DNA of 6,411 bases, from assembly GCA_030836965.1 (NCBI GenBank), contig JAUPLM010000203.1, positions 1-6,411 on the forward strand. The letters run 5' to 3'. This DNA comes from Thermodesulfobacteriota bacterium (GTDB taxonomy: Bacteria; Desulfobacterota; Desulfobacteria; Desulfobacterales; RPRI01). Below are positions 1-6,411 of the stretch, one piece after another; the first letter of the stretch is position 1; the number at the start of each line of letters is the position of its first letter. The notes beneath the pieces are model-generated. The model saw nothing but the letters and a program-made list of their open reading frames with translations, was not told the origin of the DNA and did no database searches. Position numbers and translations under genes: made by a program.

Positions 1-2988
1 GAAAAGGAGCGCCCGGATGCGCTTCTCCCGACGCTTGGCGGTCAGACCGGCCTGAACACGGCGATTGAAGTGGCCGGAATGGGCGTGCTTGAAAAATTCG
101 GCGTTGAGATGATAGGCGCCTCGGTTGAATCGATAAAAAAGGCCGAAGACAGAGATCTTTTCCGCAAGGCAATGAAAAAAATAGGTCTAAGAATTCCGGA
201 GAGCGGTATTGCCGTGAACATGGATGAGGTGCGGGAGACGGTAAAAAGGATCGGCTTTCCTGTTATTGTAAGACCGAGCTTCACCCTCGGAGGTACAGGC
301 GGAGGAGTCGCTTATAATTTTGAGGATCTGGAAATAATCGCCAAGGCTGGTCTTGACGCAAGCCTTATCGGGCAGATAATGCTCGAAGAATCTGTTCTCG
401 GATGGAAAGAGTATGAACTTGAAGTGATGCGGGATAAAAAAGATAATGTAGTGATTATCTGCTCGATTGAAAACATGGATCCGATGGGAATTCACACCGG
501 CGACAGCATTACAGTGGCTCCCGCCCAGACGTTGACGGATGTGGAATACCAGAAGATGAGAAACGCCTCTCTTGCCATTATGAGAGAAATAGGCGTCGAT
601 ACCGGAGGGTCCAATGTGCAGTTCGCCGTGAATCCGAAAAACGGGGATATGATAGTAGTTGAAATGAACCCCAGGGTTTCGCGCAGCTCCGCCCTCGCTT
701 CCAAGGCGACCGGATTCCCGATAGCAAAGATTGCGGCAAAGCTTGCCGTGGGCTATACTCTGGATGAAATTCCAAACGATATAACGGGAGAAACCCTTGC
801 CTCCTTTGAACCCGCCCTTGATTACTGCGTTGTCAAGATTCCGAGATTCACCTTTGAAAAATTTCCCGAAACAAAAGATTACCTGACAACGGCCATGAAA
901 TCGGTCGGGGAAACCATGGCTATCGGAAGAAATTTCAGAGAGGCGTTTCAGAAGGGACTGAGATCCCTTGAAACAGGGCGCTTCGGGTTCGGCGCGGACG
1001 GCAGGGATCCGGCCTCTCAGGAAGGGGAAGGATTATCGGAAACTGAAATCGTGCAAAAGCTCTCTGTTCCCAATTCGCAGAGAATGTTTTATCTGCGCCA
1101 TGCCCTGATGCATGGAATGTCCCTGCAAGCCATATATGAACTGACGGCGATTGACCCGTGGTTTCTGCATCAGATCAGACAGATAACAGAACTCGAGAAA
1201 GAGATTACAAAAGCAGGGAAAGTCCTTTCCGGAGAACTTTTATATAAGGCTAAATCTTCCGGGTTTTCGGATATTCAGATTGCGCATCTTACAGGATCAA
1301 CTGAAGAGAATGTAAAACATGTCCGGGAGAAATCGGGCATAAGGCCTGTTTACAAGCTTGTTGACACCTGCGCCGCCGAATTCAGGGCGGCTACACCTTA
1401 TTACTATTCAACTTATGAGGAGGAGAACGAAGCGAGGGTTTCGGATAAGAAAAAGGTCATGATTTTAGGCGGCGGCCCGAACAGGATAGGCCAGGGAATT
1501 GAATTCGATTACTGCTGCGTGCAGGCTTCATTCGGCATACGGGAAGAGGGGATTGAGAGCATCATGGTAAACAGCAACCCTGAAACGGTCAGCACCGACT
1601 ATGATACTTCGGATAAACTCTATTTCGAACCTCTGACGAAAGAAGATGTTTTAAATATCGTGGAGACTGAAAAGCCGTTCGGAGTTATCGTCCAGTTCGG
1701 GGGGCAGACCCCACTTAATCTTTCAACTCCTCTCTTTCAGGCCGGTGTCCCGATCCTCGGCACCCAGCCGGATAGCATAGACAGGGCTGAAGACAGGGAG
1801 CTTTTCCAGGCCATGCTGAAAAAGCTGAGTCTTGTTCAGCCTGAAAACGGAACAGCGGTAAATGTAAAAGAGGCTGCGGCGATTGCCGGAGCAATAGGAT
1901 ATCCAGTGATAGTGCGGCCTTCGTACGTTCTCGGCGGAAGAGCGATGAAAATAGTTTATAACAGGAAGGATCTGGAAAACTTCACGAGACTGGCCATTGA
2001 AGCATCGCCGGGGCATCCTGTACTGGTTGACAAGTTTCTCGAAGAGGCGATTGAAGTTGATGTTGATGCAATATCGGACGGAAAAAAAACGATCATATGC
2101 GGTATAATGGAGCATATAGAGGCGGCGGGCGTCCATTCGGGCGATTCGGCATGCGTTCTTCCACCGTACAGCATAGGTCCTGCATTAATTGATGAAATTA
2201 CAGTTGCCACAAAAGCCATGGCAGCGGAGCTGAAAGTCGTGGGTCTGATGAACGTGCAGTACGCCATCAAGGGAGACCGGCTCTACGTGCTTGAAGTAAA
2301 TCCCAGGGCTTCGAGAACAATCCCGTTTGTCAGCAAGGCAACCGGAATTCCTTTTGCGAAGCTTGCCACGAAGGTAATGCTTGGGCGCACTCTTTCCGAA
2401 GTCGGCCTTTTGACTGAAAAGATTCCAACCCATGTTTCAATAAAAGAGGTGGTACTCCCGTTCAACAGATTTCCCGATGTAGACACCCTTCTTGGCCCTG
2501 AAATGAAGTCGACCGGAGAGGTTATGGGAATAGATTCAACTTTCGGGCTTGCCCTGGCAAAGGCTCAGCTTGGAGCAGGGCAGAAGATGCCGACATCCGG
2601 AAACGTTTTTATAAGCGTTATGGATTCCGACAAGATGGCGGTTGTTCCTGTTGCGGAAAAATTTCACGACATGGGATTTAAAATCACGGCTACAAAAGGA
2701 ACTTCGGTTTTTCTCACGGGAAAAGGGATTTCCAATGAAATGATAAACAAGGTATCGATGGGACGCCCCCATGTGGTCGATGCAATAAAAAATAAAAACC
2801 TTCAGCTCATTATAAACACCGGAACAGGCGCCGAGCCGACAAAAGACGGCTATGAAATCCGCCGTGCCGCGATAAAATACAGCATTCCATGCATTACAAC
2901 TATTCCCGGGGCGATGGCGATTTGCAGGGGCATTGAAGCGCTGAAGGAAAAAAAGCTTTCGGTCAAACCGATTCAGGAATATAATTAA
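1..2988 (+). CDS. carB: Carbamoyl-phosphate synthase large subunit, 5'-truncated by window edge
   Basis: CarB makes carbamoyl phosphate from bicarbonate, two ATP and ammonia channelled from the glutaminase subunit CarA; the product feeds pyrimidine and arginine synthesis in the cytoplasm. The frame is open from base 1, and the first codons read [18 protein letters not shown], a conserved CarB stretch before the first ATP-grasp domain. The 995 visible codons imply roughly 80 missing N-terminal residues against a usual length near 1070. The ATG at 70 is internal, not the start. Both halves are present. ATP-grasp 1 includes [16 protein letters not shown] (about 262-306) and [18 protein letters not shown] (about 661-714). 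The oligomerisation domain contains AIDPWFL (about 1147-1167). The second synthetase half begins with [15 protein letters not shown] (about 1468-1512) and includes [18 protein letters not shown] (about 2293-2346). A C-terminal MGS-like allosteric domain starts near 2599. The frame ends in TAA with no internal disruption. carA is not visible downstream. Identification is secure. Confidence 0.97.
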   Translation, partial: EKERPDALLPTLGGQTGLNTAIEVAGMGVLEKFGVEMIGASVESIKKAEDRDLFRKAMKKIGLRIPESGIAVNMDEVRETVKRIGFPVIVRPSFTLGGTGGGVAYNFEDLEIIAKAGLDASLIGQIMLEESVLGWKEYELEVMRDKKDNVVIICSIENMDPMGIHTGDSITVAPAQTLTDVEYQKMRNASLAIMREIGVDTGGSNVQFAVNPKNGDMIVVEMNPRVSRSSALASKATGFPIAKIAAKLAVGYTLDEIPNDITGETLASFEPALDYCVVKIPRFTFEKFPETKDYLTTAMKSVGETMAIGRNFREAFQKGLRSLETGRFGFGADGRDPASQEGEGLSETEIVQKLSVPNSQRMFYLRHALMHGMSLQAIYELTAIDPWFLHQIRQITELEKEITKAGKVLSGELLYKAKSSGFSDIQIAHLTGSTEENVKHVREKSGIRPVYKLVDTCAAEFRAATPYYYSTYEEENEARVSDKKKVMILGGGPNRIGQGIEFDYCCVQASFGIREEGIESIMVNSNPETVSTDYDTSDKLYFEPLTKEDVLNIVETEKPFGVIVQFGGQTPLNLSTPLFQAGVPILGTQPDSIDRAEDRELFQAMLKKLSLVQPENGTAVNVKEAAAIAGAIGYPVIVRPSYVLGGRAMKIVYNRKDLENFTRLAIEASPGHPVLVDKFLEEAIEVDVDAISDGKKTIICGIMEHIEAAGVHSGDSACVLPPYSIGPALIDEITVATKAMAAELKVVGLMNVQYAIKGDRLYVLEVNPRASRTIPFVSKATGIPFAKLATKVMLGRTLSEVGLLTEKIPTHVSIKEVVLPFNRFPDVDTLLGPEMKSTGEVMGIDSTFGLALAKAQLGAGQKMPTSGNVFISVMDSDKMAVVPVAEKFHDMGFKITATKGTSVFLTGKGISNEMINKVSMGRPHVVDAIKNKNLQLIINTGTGAEPTKDGYEIRRAAIKYSIPCITTIPGAMAICRGIEALKEKKLSVKPIQEYN

Positions 2989-3067
2989 TGTTTAAGGATT
3001 CGAGAGTTCAACGCTTTTCACTTGATTCAATCCATGAATAAAAGGTTGTGTTATGCAAAGGTCTCAC

Positions 3068-3073
3068 AAGGAG
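3068..3073 (+). promoter_or_regulatory. Shine-Dalgarno sequence of purF
   Basis: AAGGAG lies 13 bases before the ATG at 3087. This is slightly longer than the usual spacing, but it is the only good ribosome site here. It supports the chosen purF start, which also leaves a propeptide ahead of the catalytic cysteine. The 98-bp carB-purF spacer has no convincing terminator, so read-through from carB is possible. Confidence 0.6.
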
Positions 3074-3086
3074 ATTCTGATTAATT

Positions 3087-4523
3087 ATGTCAAATTCAAA
3101 TACAAATGAAGTCCGGTTTTGTTCCGACGACAAGCCGAAAGAAGCCTGCGGGCTTTTCGGAATTTTTGGCCATCCCGAATCTGCTAAAATAACCTTTTTC
3201 GGCCTTTACGCGCTCCAGCACAGGGGGCAGGAGAGCGCGGGAATTGCCGTTGCGGATAATAACGGTATAGATGACCACAAAGGAATGGGGCTTGTCTCTG
3301 ATGTGTTTGATATGAGGCATTTTGAACAGCTAAAAGGAATGAGCGCCATAGGCCATGTCAGGTATTCCACAACAGGAAGCTCGGTACTCTCAAATGCGCA
3401 GCCGTTTGTCATTCATCACAGAAAAAGGGCGTACGCCGTCGCCCATAACGGAAATCTCGTAAATGCTCATAGCCTCAAGAATGAGCTTGAAGAGGCGGGA
3501 TCCATTTTCCAGACCACAATGGACAGCGAGATATTCCTGCATCTTTTTGTAAAGAATATCAGTTACGGACTGGAAAGGGCGCTGGTAGAAACCGTGAAAA
3601 GATTAAAAGGGGCCTTTTCCATGGTAGTTCTGACGAGTGAAGGCGAGGTTATAGGTATCAAGGACCCGTATGGATTCCGCCCTTTATGCCTCGGCAGGCT
3701 GAACGGAAGCTATGTTCTGGCCTCAGAGACATGCGCCCTTGACCTTGTCGAAGCCGAGTTCATAAGAGAGCTTGATCCCGGTGAGATAATAATAATAGGG
3801 AAAAACGGACTGAAAAGCATAAAAACGGAAACGCCGGAGCGGAGAGCTTTCTGCATATTCGAATTCATCTATTTTGCGCGTCCCGACAGCACTATCTTCG
3901 GAAGGAATGTGTATGAAACAAGAAAGGCCCACGGCCGTTGCCTGGCGAAGGAGGCGCCTGTCAAGGCGGATCTCGTTATGCCGTTTCCGGATTCGGGAAC
4001 ATACGCGGCTCTCGGTTTTTCCGAAGAATCGGGAATACCTTTTGAGATGGGCATGATAAGAAACCACTATGTCGGGAGGACTTTCATACAGCCTACTCAG
4101 AGCATGCGCGATTTCAGCGTAAGGGTAAAACTGAACCCCGTAAAGGAGATACTCAAAGGCAAGGAGATAGTGATTATAGAGGACTCGATTATCAGGGGAA
4201 CCACCGTTAAAACCAGGGTGAAAGCGCTTCGCGAGCTGGGAGTAAAGAAGGTGCATATGCGTGTAAGCGGTCCTCCGCACAGGTTTCCCTGCCATTACGG
4301 AATAGATTTTTCAACAAAGGGGGAGCTGATAGCTTCAGGTAAAACCGTGCCTGAGTTAAAAGATCTTCTCGGCCTTGATTCACTCCATTATCTGAGCATA
4401 GAGGGACTTTTAAAGTCCACAGATATTGAAAATCCTGAAAGAAATTTCTGCAAGGCATGTTTTGACGGTTGTTATCCAGTGGAATTCGATGAGTATCTTT
4501 CAAAAGACTGTCTTGAAAAATGA
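3087..4523 (+). CDS. purF: Amidophosphoribosyltransferase (glutamine PRPP amidotransferase), propeptide/Fe-S type
   Basis: PurF catalyses the first committed step of purine synthesis, converting PRPP and glutamine to 5-phosphoribosylamine. The 478-residue protein has an N-terminal Ntn-hydrolase glutaminase domain: nucleophile Cys21 in ACGLFGI, LQHRGQESAG (43-52), HVRYSTTG (90-97), HNGNL (120-124) and Asp146 in MDSE. The C-terminal phosphoribosyltransferase domain has RTFIQPTQSMRD (331-342) and the PRPP loop IIEDSIIRGTT (363-373), where Glu-Asp replaces the commoner Asp-Asp. Cys21 must become the N-terminus, so residues 1-20 are a propeptide, as in the Bacillus subtilis-type enzymes. Cys256, Cys402 and the Cys455-x2-Cys458 pair match the [4Fe-4S] ligands of that class; counted from Cys21 as residue 1 they are 236, 382, 435 and 438. 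An extra Cys462 lies nearby. The cluster makes an oxygen-sensitive enzyme, fitting an anaerobe. Regulation by purine nucleotides is expected from the family, not shown here. The stop is TGA. Confidence 0.97.
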   Translation: MSNSNTNEVRFCSDDKPKEACGLFGIFGHPESAKITFFGLYALQHRGQESAGIAVADNNGIDDHKGMGLVSDVFDMRHFEQLKGMSAIGHVRYSTTGSSVLSNAQPFVIHHRKRAYAVAHNGNLVNAHSLKNELEEAGSIFQTTMDSEIFLHLFVKNISYGLERALVETVKRLKGAFSMVVLTSEGEVIGIKDPYGFRPLCLGRLNGSYVLASETCALDLVEAEFIRELDPGEIIIIGKNGLKSIKTETPERRAFCIFEFIYFARPDSTIFGRNVYETRKAHGRCLAKEAPVKADLVMPFPDSGTYAALGFSEESGIPFEMGMIRNHYVGRTFIQPTQSMRDFSVRVKLNPVKEILKGKEIVIIEDSIIRGTTVKTRVKALRELGVKKVHMRVSGPPHRFPCHYGIDFSTKGELIASGKTVPELKDLLGLDSLHYLSIEGLLKSTDIENPERNFCKACFDGCYPVEFDEYLSKDCLEK

Positions 4524-4541
4524 ATCTTTCCATGTTATCCT
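4513..4541 (+). promoter_or_regulatory. Candidate sigma-70-type promoter for the downstream three-gene cluster
   Basis: A -35-like TTGAAA (4513-4518) is followed after 17 bases by TATCCT (4536-4541), preceded by TG one base upstream (4533-4534), which gives an extended -10. The -35 overlaps the end of purF. Transcription would begin near 4548 and leave a leader of about 75 bases before the ATG at 4625. The match was found by eye in AT-rich sequence, where chance matches are frequent. No clear hairpin-plus-T terminator lies after purF. Confidence 0.3.
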
Positions 4542-4612
4542 TATATATATTCAATAAACAGATTATGGCTCAGTGAAAGATGAGAATATGCTGGGTTGTA
4601 TAAATATGTAAA

Positions 4613-4620
4613 TAAGGAGG
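4613..4620 (+). promoter_or_regulatory. Strong Shine-Dalgarno sequence of the cyclic-nucleotide-binding gene
   Basis: TAAGGAGG is a near-perfect complement to the 16S rRNA 3' end and ends 4 bases before the ATG at 4625. It fixes the start of that gene. It is the strongest ribosome site in the window and the only strong one ahead of the three-gene cluster, which suggests the next gene depends on coupling to this one. Confidence 0.8.
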
Positions 4621-4624
4621 CATC

Positions 4625-5059
4625 ATGATCGAGTCAAAATACCTTCAGGATAATATGCAAAATATTCAGAAGCTCATGAATATTCAGACGCTCAAGCACT
4701 TCGAAATAAAAAGCCTTGCAAAGCTTTTGAGGCTGAGCAAAATCCGGGAATATGAAGACGGGGAGATCATTATAAAGGAAGGCGAAAAGGATCCGTGGCT
4801 TTATTTTCTTTTAGAAGGCAAAGTAAAAGTCTCAAAAGACAATTGTGAGATTACCACGATCCATAAAAAGGGCGAAATCTTCGGCGAGATGAGGATAATT
4901 GATACGCTGAGCAGATCCGCATCGGTTCATGCCGTCGGCAGAACCATATGCCTTGCGGTCGACACTCTGGCCCAGAGCAAGCTTGTGGGCAGCGGCGAAC
5001 GGGATGAAAGAGTCGATTTTCTCCATCTATTATACAGGATTTTTGCCGAATATATGTAG
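4625..5059 (+). CDS. Stand-alone cyclic nucleotide-binding (Crp/cNMP-type) domain protein, ending at an in-frame TAG
   Basis: This 144-residue protein is essentially one cNMP-binding beta-barrel preceded by a short helical N-terminus. The fold is seen in YEDGEIIIKEGEKDPWLYFL (43-62), LEGKVKV (63-69) and the phosphate-binding cassette GEIFGEMRIIDTLSRSASVHA region (83-103). Within the cassette Gly87, Glu88 and Arg97 sit where Crp uses a Glu and an Arg to hold the cyclic ribose-phosphate, so ligand binding looks possible. Nothing resembles the Crp helix-turn-helix, so it is probably not a transcription factor itself; an effector or partner-binding role is inferred. After the barrel comes the start of a helix (DFLHLLYRIFAEYM, 131-144), which is cut by TAG. 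The same frame continues for 25 protein-like codons to 5137 (separate entry), so the original product was probably about 170 residues. The start is fixed by the strong ribosome site. The ligand (cAMP, cGMP or other) cannot be told from sequence. Confidence 0.85.
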   Translation: MIESKYLQDNMQNIQKLMNIQTLKHFEIKSLAKLLRLSKIREYEDGEIIIKEGEKDPWLYFLLEGKVKVSKDNCEITTIHKKGEIFGEMRIIDTLSRSASVHAVGRTICLAVDTLAQSKLVGSGERDERVDFLHLLYRIFAEYM

Positions 5060-5063
5060 ATAC

Positions 5064-5093
5064 GGCTTCGCCTGACAAATGAAGAGCTTGTCA
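5064..5093 (+). repeat. Two adjacent small inverted repeats just after the TAG
   Basis: GGC-TTC-GCC (5064-5072) is followed directly by TGACAA (5073-5078) and TTGTCA (5088-5093), a perfect 6-bp arm pair around a 9-base loop. In mRNA these could form two neighbouring hairpins starting 4 bases after the amber codon. They are short and lie in what looks like coding sequence, so chance is a real explanation. They are recorded because downstream structure can affect stop-codon read-through. Confidence 0.35.
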
Positions 5094-5133
5094 AAGCAAG
5101 GAAGCAGGTTGAAAGGCTTAAAGCAAGCGCTCA

Positions 5134-5137
5134 ATGA
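5134..5137 (+). promoter_or_regulatory. ATGA start-stop overlap (translational coupling site)
   Basis: The ATG of the radical SAM gene shares bases with the TGA that closes the extended cNMP frame. The 20 bases upstream have no usable Shine-Dalgarno sequence, so re-initiation by ribosomes finishing the upstream frame is the likely native mechanism. If ribosomes now stop at the TAG at 5057, they terminate 74 bases short of this start. Confidence 0.65.
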
Positions 5138-6144
5138 AAGACAAAAAAACGGTTTCGTTTTCAAAAAATTCCACCAATATTTTTTTCCATATTCTTACAA
5201 ACTGCAACCTCAGCTGCAGGTACTGTTATATAAATAAAAAGCAGCATGGAAAAAACACCCTTCCGATTGAAACAATAAAGACCTGGCTTGACGCGTTTGC
5301 CGGAAAGAGCGAATTTGCCAACGTCATCTTTCTCGGCGGCGAACCTACATTGCATCCGGATCTGTTTCTTGCCGTGAAGCACGCAAAAAAAACGGGATAT
5401 AAATCGGTCACGATAGATACAAACGGTTATCTCTTTAATGAAATCCTGTTAAAAACAGGGCCTGAAGAGGTTGACTGCATGAGTTTCAGCTTAGACGGTG
5501 CGACAAGACGGACAAATGACTTGTTAAGAGGAAAAGGGTCGTATGATAAATGCATTCTGGGAATAAAAGATGCTGTATCAAAAGGATTTAACACAAGCCT
5601 GATTTATACCGTAAGCTCGGCAAATATAGATGAACTTGACAAGATTGAGGAACTGCTCTCCGATTTGGGTGTTGGAAGGTTTTTTATTCAGGTGATAGGC
5701 ATAAGAGGGATGACCGCAAAAAGAGGATCTCAGGAAAACCCGCAGGTATCCCGCCTGAAATGGCTCGATGTGATACCGGCAACAGCCCGGAAAGTTGCGC
5801 GCCGGGGCATTTCTGTTACTTATCCGAAAGTTTTTTTAAATCGGGATGAGCGGTTTGAATGCGCCGGCCTTGTGGCTGATAATTATTTTGTTTTTCCGAA
5901 CGGAAGGGTTTACCGGTGCCCTTTGTGCGAGGATTATCCGGTTCACAGCATGGAATTTGAAGGAAACATGCTTGTTAAAACAGGGAAAATAAATGAAACG
6001 GACATGTTCGGACTTTCCATTCCCGAAGGATGTGTTATGAACAGGCTCATACAGCCCGGCAATCTCAGCTATAAAAAAGACGGAACTCCGGAGTATAAAA
6101 TAGCCTGCTGCCTTCTCAAGGAAGAGATTGCTGCGGGAGAATAA
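5134..6144 (+). CDS. Radical SAM protein with SPASM-like C-terminal cysteine cluster
   Basis: This 336-residue protein has the radical SAM [4Fe-4S] motif Cys24-x3-Cys28-x2-Cys31 in TNCNLSCRYCYI, the SAM-contacting GGEP (68-71) and the core strand SFSLDG (117-122). It should cleave S-adenosylmethionine to a 5'-deoxyadenosyl radical; its substrate is unknown. The C-terminal third has Cys243-x13-Gly257-x4-Cys262-x2-Cys265, matching the start of a SPASM domain, then Cys300 and adjacent Cys325-Cys326, enough for at least one auxiliary Fe-S cluster in a non-canonical spacing. SPASM proteins often modify peptides, but some act on other molecules. No short precursor peptide gene is evident next to it. 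The start ATG overlaps the TGA of the upstream extension (ATGA), and no Shine-Dalgarno sequence precedes it, so translation is probably coupled to the cNMP gene. The next gene begins 11 bases after its TAA. A heme- or cofactor-maturation enzyme is an alternative. The family call is secure, the function is not. Confidence 0.9.
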   Translation: MKDKKTVSFSKNSTNIFFHILTNCNLSCRYCYINKKQHGKNTLPIETIKTWLDAFAGKSEFANVIFLGGEPTLHPDLFLAVKHAKKTGYKSVTIDTNGYLFNEILLKTGPEEVDCMSFSLDGATRRTNDLLRGKGSYDKCILGIKDAVSKGFNTSLIYTVSSANIDELDKIEELLSDLGVGRFFIQVIGIRGMTAKRGSQENPQVSRLKWLDVIPATARKVARRGISVTYPKVFLNRDERFECAGLVADNYFVFPNGRVYRCPLCEDYPVHSMEFEGNMLVKTGKINETDMFGLSIPEGCVMNRLIQPGNLSYKKDGTPEYKIACCLLKEEIAAGE

Positions 6145-6155
6145 CAGGATTACAA

Positions 6156-6411
6156 ATGGCTGAATTCAAAAAGAACCTTACTTTTACTGAACGCGTTAAA
6201 ATATCCCTGATCTCTTTCCTTGCATCATGGCTGATCAGGCTATGGTTCGGGACGGTGCGCGTTAAAATAATAAACAGGCATATCTACGATGAGTTTATTC
6301 TTAACAACAGGGAGAAGGGGAATGTGGTTGTCGCTTCATGGCACAGGCACGCCATATTTCTCTATTATTATTTCAGGAATATCAAAAACGGTGTTGCTAT
6401 GGTCAGCCGGA
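6156..6411 (+). CDS. Lysophospholipid acyltransferase-like protein (DUF374 type), 3'-truncated by window edge
   Basis: Eighty-five codons are visible from ATG at 6156, with AGGA (6146-6149) six bases upstream as ribosome site and an 11-base gap from the radical SAM gene, so it is very likely co-transcribed. A hydrophobic stretch at residues 16-34 (ISLISFLASWLIRLWFGTV) suggests membrane attachment near the N-terminus. VVVASWHRHAIFLYYYF (57-73) corresponds to the conserved 'WH' region of DUF374 proteins, and GVAMVSR (79-85) to the following strand, where family members usually continue Ser-Arg-x-x-Asp-Gly. The DUF374 family belongs to the LPLAT acyltransferase superfamily, and members are thought to transfer acyl chains onto lipid or lipid A-like acceptors at the inner membrane. 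The acceptor here is unknown. The rest of the protein, usually a little over 200 residues in total, lies outside the window, so the call rests on the N-terminal third. Confidence 0.75.
   Translation, partial: MAEFKKNLTFTERVKISLISFLASWLIRLWFGTVRVKIINRHIYDEFILNNREKGNVVVASWHRHAIFLYYYFRNIKNGVAMVSR

Larger units (their letters stand above)
5057..5137 (+). other. In-frame amber codon plus 25-codon C-terminal extension of the cNMP-binding gene
   Basis: After TAG at 5057-5059 the same frame reads IRLRLTNEELVKARKQ and continues through VERLKASAQ to TGA at 5135-5137. The segment is rich in Glu, Lys, Arg and Leu with no helix breaker, and leucine/valine spacing resembles a coiled coil. It continues the helix that begins before the TAG, much like the dimerisation helix after the Crp effector domain. 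The TGA overlaps the next start codon as ATGA, a typical native operon junction. These facts suggest the TAG replaced a sense codon. Options are a nonsense mutation, a sequencing error, or decoding of TAG as an amino acid. The other complete frames here end in TAA or TGA, a very small sample. I am confident the extension was once coding, not that it is translated now. Confidence 0.7.

Noticed and set aside
70..72. ATG at 70 as the start of carB.
   Set aside because: Conserved CarB sequence is read in the same frame from base 1, so the true start lies upstream of the window.
2996..3033. GGATT ... AATCC with inner TTCAA/TTGA pairing after carB, a possible terminator.
   Set aside because: Stems are short and interrupted, and no T-tract follows. 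It is not a supportable rho-independent terminator.
3046..3069. TTGTG and CACAA inverted repeat ahead of purF, resembling Crp half-sites and touching the ribosome site.
   Set aside because: The 14-base spacer is wrong for a Crp operator (6 bases between TGTGA and TCACA), and a 5-bp stem is weak. Chance is the simplest explanation.
3723..4295. A 190-codon open frame on the minus strand inside purF, and a 137-codon one inside carB (1723-2136).
   Set aside because: Both lie wholly opposite well-conserved coding sequence, have unlikely protein composition and no ribosome site. They are shadows of the real genes.
4524..4581. Seven-base inverted repeat ATCTTTC / GAAAGAT in the purF-cNMP spacer.
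   Set aside because: The arms are 44 bases apart, AT-rich, and not followed by a T-run, so it is not a terminator and shows no riboswitch-like architecture.
5079..5223. ATG at 5079 as start of a separate small gene between the cNMP and radical SAM genes.
   Set aside because: Its frame has no ribosome site, differs from both neighbours, and gives a low-quality protein overlapping the radical SAM start. The in-frame extension explains the region better.

Overview
The window looks like ordinary chromosomal DNA from an anaerobic, Gram-negative-type bacterium. The Desulfobacterota (Deltaproteobacteria) are my best guess. This is inferred from the style of the CarB and PurF proteins, the Fe-S type PurF, the radical SAM enzyme, the DUF374-type acyltransferase and the moderate GC content; no marker gene fixes the taxon. 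All genes are on the + strand. I see no tRNA, rRNA, CRISPR array, insertion sequence or phage gene.

Layout: (1) positions 1-2988 hold carB, the large subunit of carbamoyl-phosphate synthase, cut at its 5' end by the window edge. (2) A 98-bp spacer leads to purF (3087-4523), glutamine PRPP amidotransferase of the propeptide plus [4Fe-4S] type. (3) A 101-bp spacer with a candidate promoter and a strong Shine-Dalgarno sequence leads to a small stand-alone cyclic-nucleotide-binding (Crp-type effector domain) protein without a DNA-binding domain (4625-5059). (4) A radical SAM protein with a SPASM-like cysteine-rich C-terminus follows (5134-6144). (5) Eleven bases later a lysophospholipid acyltransferase-like (DUF374) gene starts and runs off the window (6156-6411).

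The first two genes are nucleotide-biosynthesis housekeeping: carbamoyl phosphate for pyrimidines and arginine, and the first committed step of purine synthesis. The last three appear to form a separate, tightly packed operon joining a cyclic-nucleotide sensor, a radical SAM enzyme and a membrane-lipid acyltransferase. Their joint function is not recognisable from sequence.

The most interesting signal is at the end of the cyclic-nucleotide-binding gene. Its reading frame is closed by a TAG at 5057-5059. The same frame then continues for 25 further codons of convincing, charged, coiled-coil-like protein and ends in a TGA that overlaps the ATG of the radical SAM gene as ATGA (5134-5137). The ancestral gene therefore very probably ran through the TAG position. 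Either a recent amber mutation trimmed the protein and broke translational coupling, or the TAG is read as an amino acid (suppression, or pyrrolysine as known in some Desulfobacterota), or it is a sequencing error.
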